From Synergistaceae bacterium (GTDB lineage Bacteria; Synergistota; Synergistia; Synergistales; Aminobacteriaceae), in NCBI GenBank assembly GCA_017448375.1, contig JAFSLR010000364.1:1-13891 (forward strand): 13,891 nt of DNA, written 5' to 3'. The position numbers and the translations under genes were made by a program. Of the stretch, positions 13,821 to 13,891 are shown piece by piece; the stretch's first letter is position 1, and each line of letters starts with the position of its first letter. The notes under the pieces were generated by a model, which saw only the letters and a program-made list of their open reading frames with translations, was not told the origin of the DNA and searched no databases.

Positions 13821-13891
13821 CTAATCCTTACGCCTGAAAATCAATTCCCGAATCATTCTGTCCATTCTCAGAAACATTCCCGGACTCATAT
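13821..13891 (-). CDS. C-terminal end of an unidentified minus-strand gene (frame uncertain)
   Basis: The terminator at 13781-13812 implies a gene ending just upstream of it on the minus strand. Two frames are open to the edge. One ends with TAG at 13821-13823 and reads SPGMFLRMDRMIRELIFRRK then Asp. The other ends with TAA at 13828-13830 and reads GNVSENGQNDSGIDFQA. Too little is present to choose between them or to name a product. Confidence 0.35.
   Translation of the reverse strand, partial: MSPGMFLRMDRMIRELIFRRKD

Overview
The window looks like chromosomal, housekeeping-rich DNA from an anaerobic bacterium with a two-membrane or otherwise complex envelope. My best guess is a gut- or rumen-type member of the Synergistota. 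This is an inference from gene content and style (GTG/TTG starts, purine-rich Shine-Dalgarno sites, a short YidC, exported TPR protein, DUF4153/DUF2993 envelope genes) and not a firm assignment. I see no mobile element, phage gene, tRNA, rRNA or CRISPR array.

Layout. Positions 1-1323 (minus) hold rpmH-rnpA-yidD-yidC: ribosomal protein L34, the RNase P protein, and the YidD/YidC membrane-insertion pair, with yidC running off the left edge. Every junction in this operon overlaps or is separated by only a few bases. The 46-codon rpmH is too short to show in a simple ORF scan, but it is clearly present and overlaps rnpA. Positions 1414-3356 (plus) hold rapZ-yvcK, overlapping by ATGA, with no whiA behind them. 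Positions 3358-4508 (minus) hold a small coiled-coil protein followed by a nitroreductase-fold lipoprotein. Positions 4582-6480 (plus) encode an exported 632-residue protein with TPRs, a likely beta-propeller and a VWA-like tail. Positions 6481-8691 (minus) hold a DUF2993-like exported protein followed by a DUF4153 multi-spanning membrane protein. dnaG (plus) follows at 8741-10447, apbE (minus) at 10407-11426, a ROK-family sugar kinase (plus) at 11482-12399, and a type II glycerate kinase (minus) at 12448-13707. At the right edge are a Rho-independent terminator and the last codons of another minus-strand gene.

Architecture. From yidC to the glycerate kinase the transcription units alternate strand strictly (- + - + - + - + -). 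The four divergent gaps are only 49-90 bp and carry overlapping or shared -10 elements. Three of the four convergent junctions have no spacer (1 bp, 0 bp and a 41-bp overlap) and no visible terminator. The fourth carries a heptad-repeat hairpin that also supplies the last codons of the glycerate kinase. dnaG has a perfect TATAAT ending six bases before its ATG and no Shine-Dalgarno site, which predicts a leaderless mRNA.

How the genes may work together. The left operon serves ribosome assembly, tRNA maturation and membrane-protein insertion. rapZ-yvcK belongs to the conserved module linking nucleotide or sugar-nucleotide sensing to cell-wall and carbon metabolism. The ROK kinase (hexose phosphorylation) and glycerate kinase (2-phosphoglycerate) feed central carbon metabolism. 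ApbE flavinylates exported redox proteins. The middle third consists of poorly characterised envelope proteins and is the least understood part. I found no clear defence or other new multi-gene system. The most interesting signals are organisational: the rpmH/rnpA overlap, the leaderless symmetric dnaG promoter, and the repeat-derived gene end.
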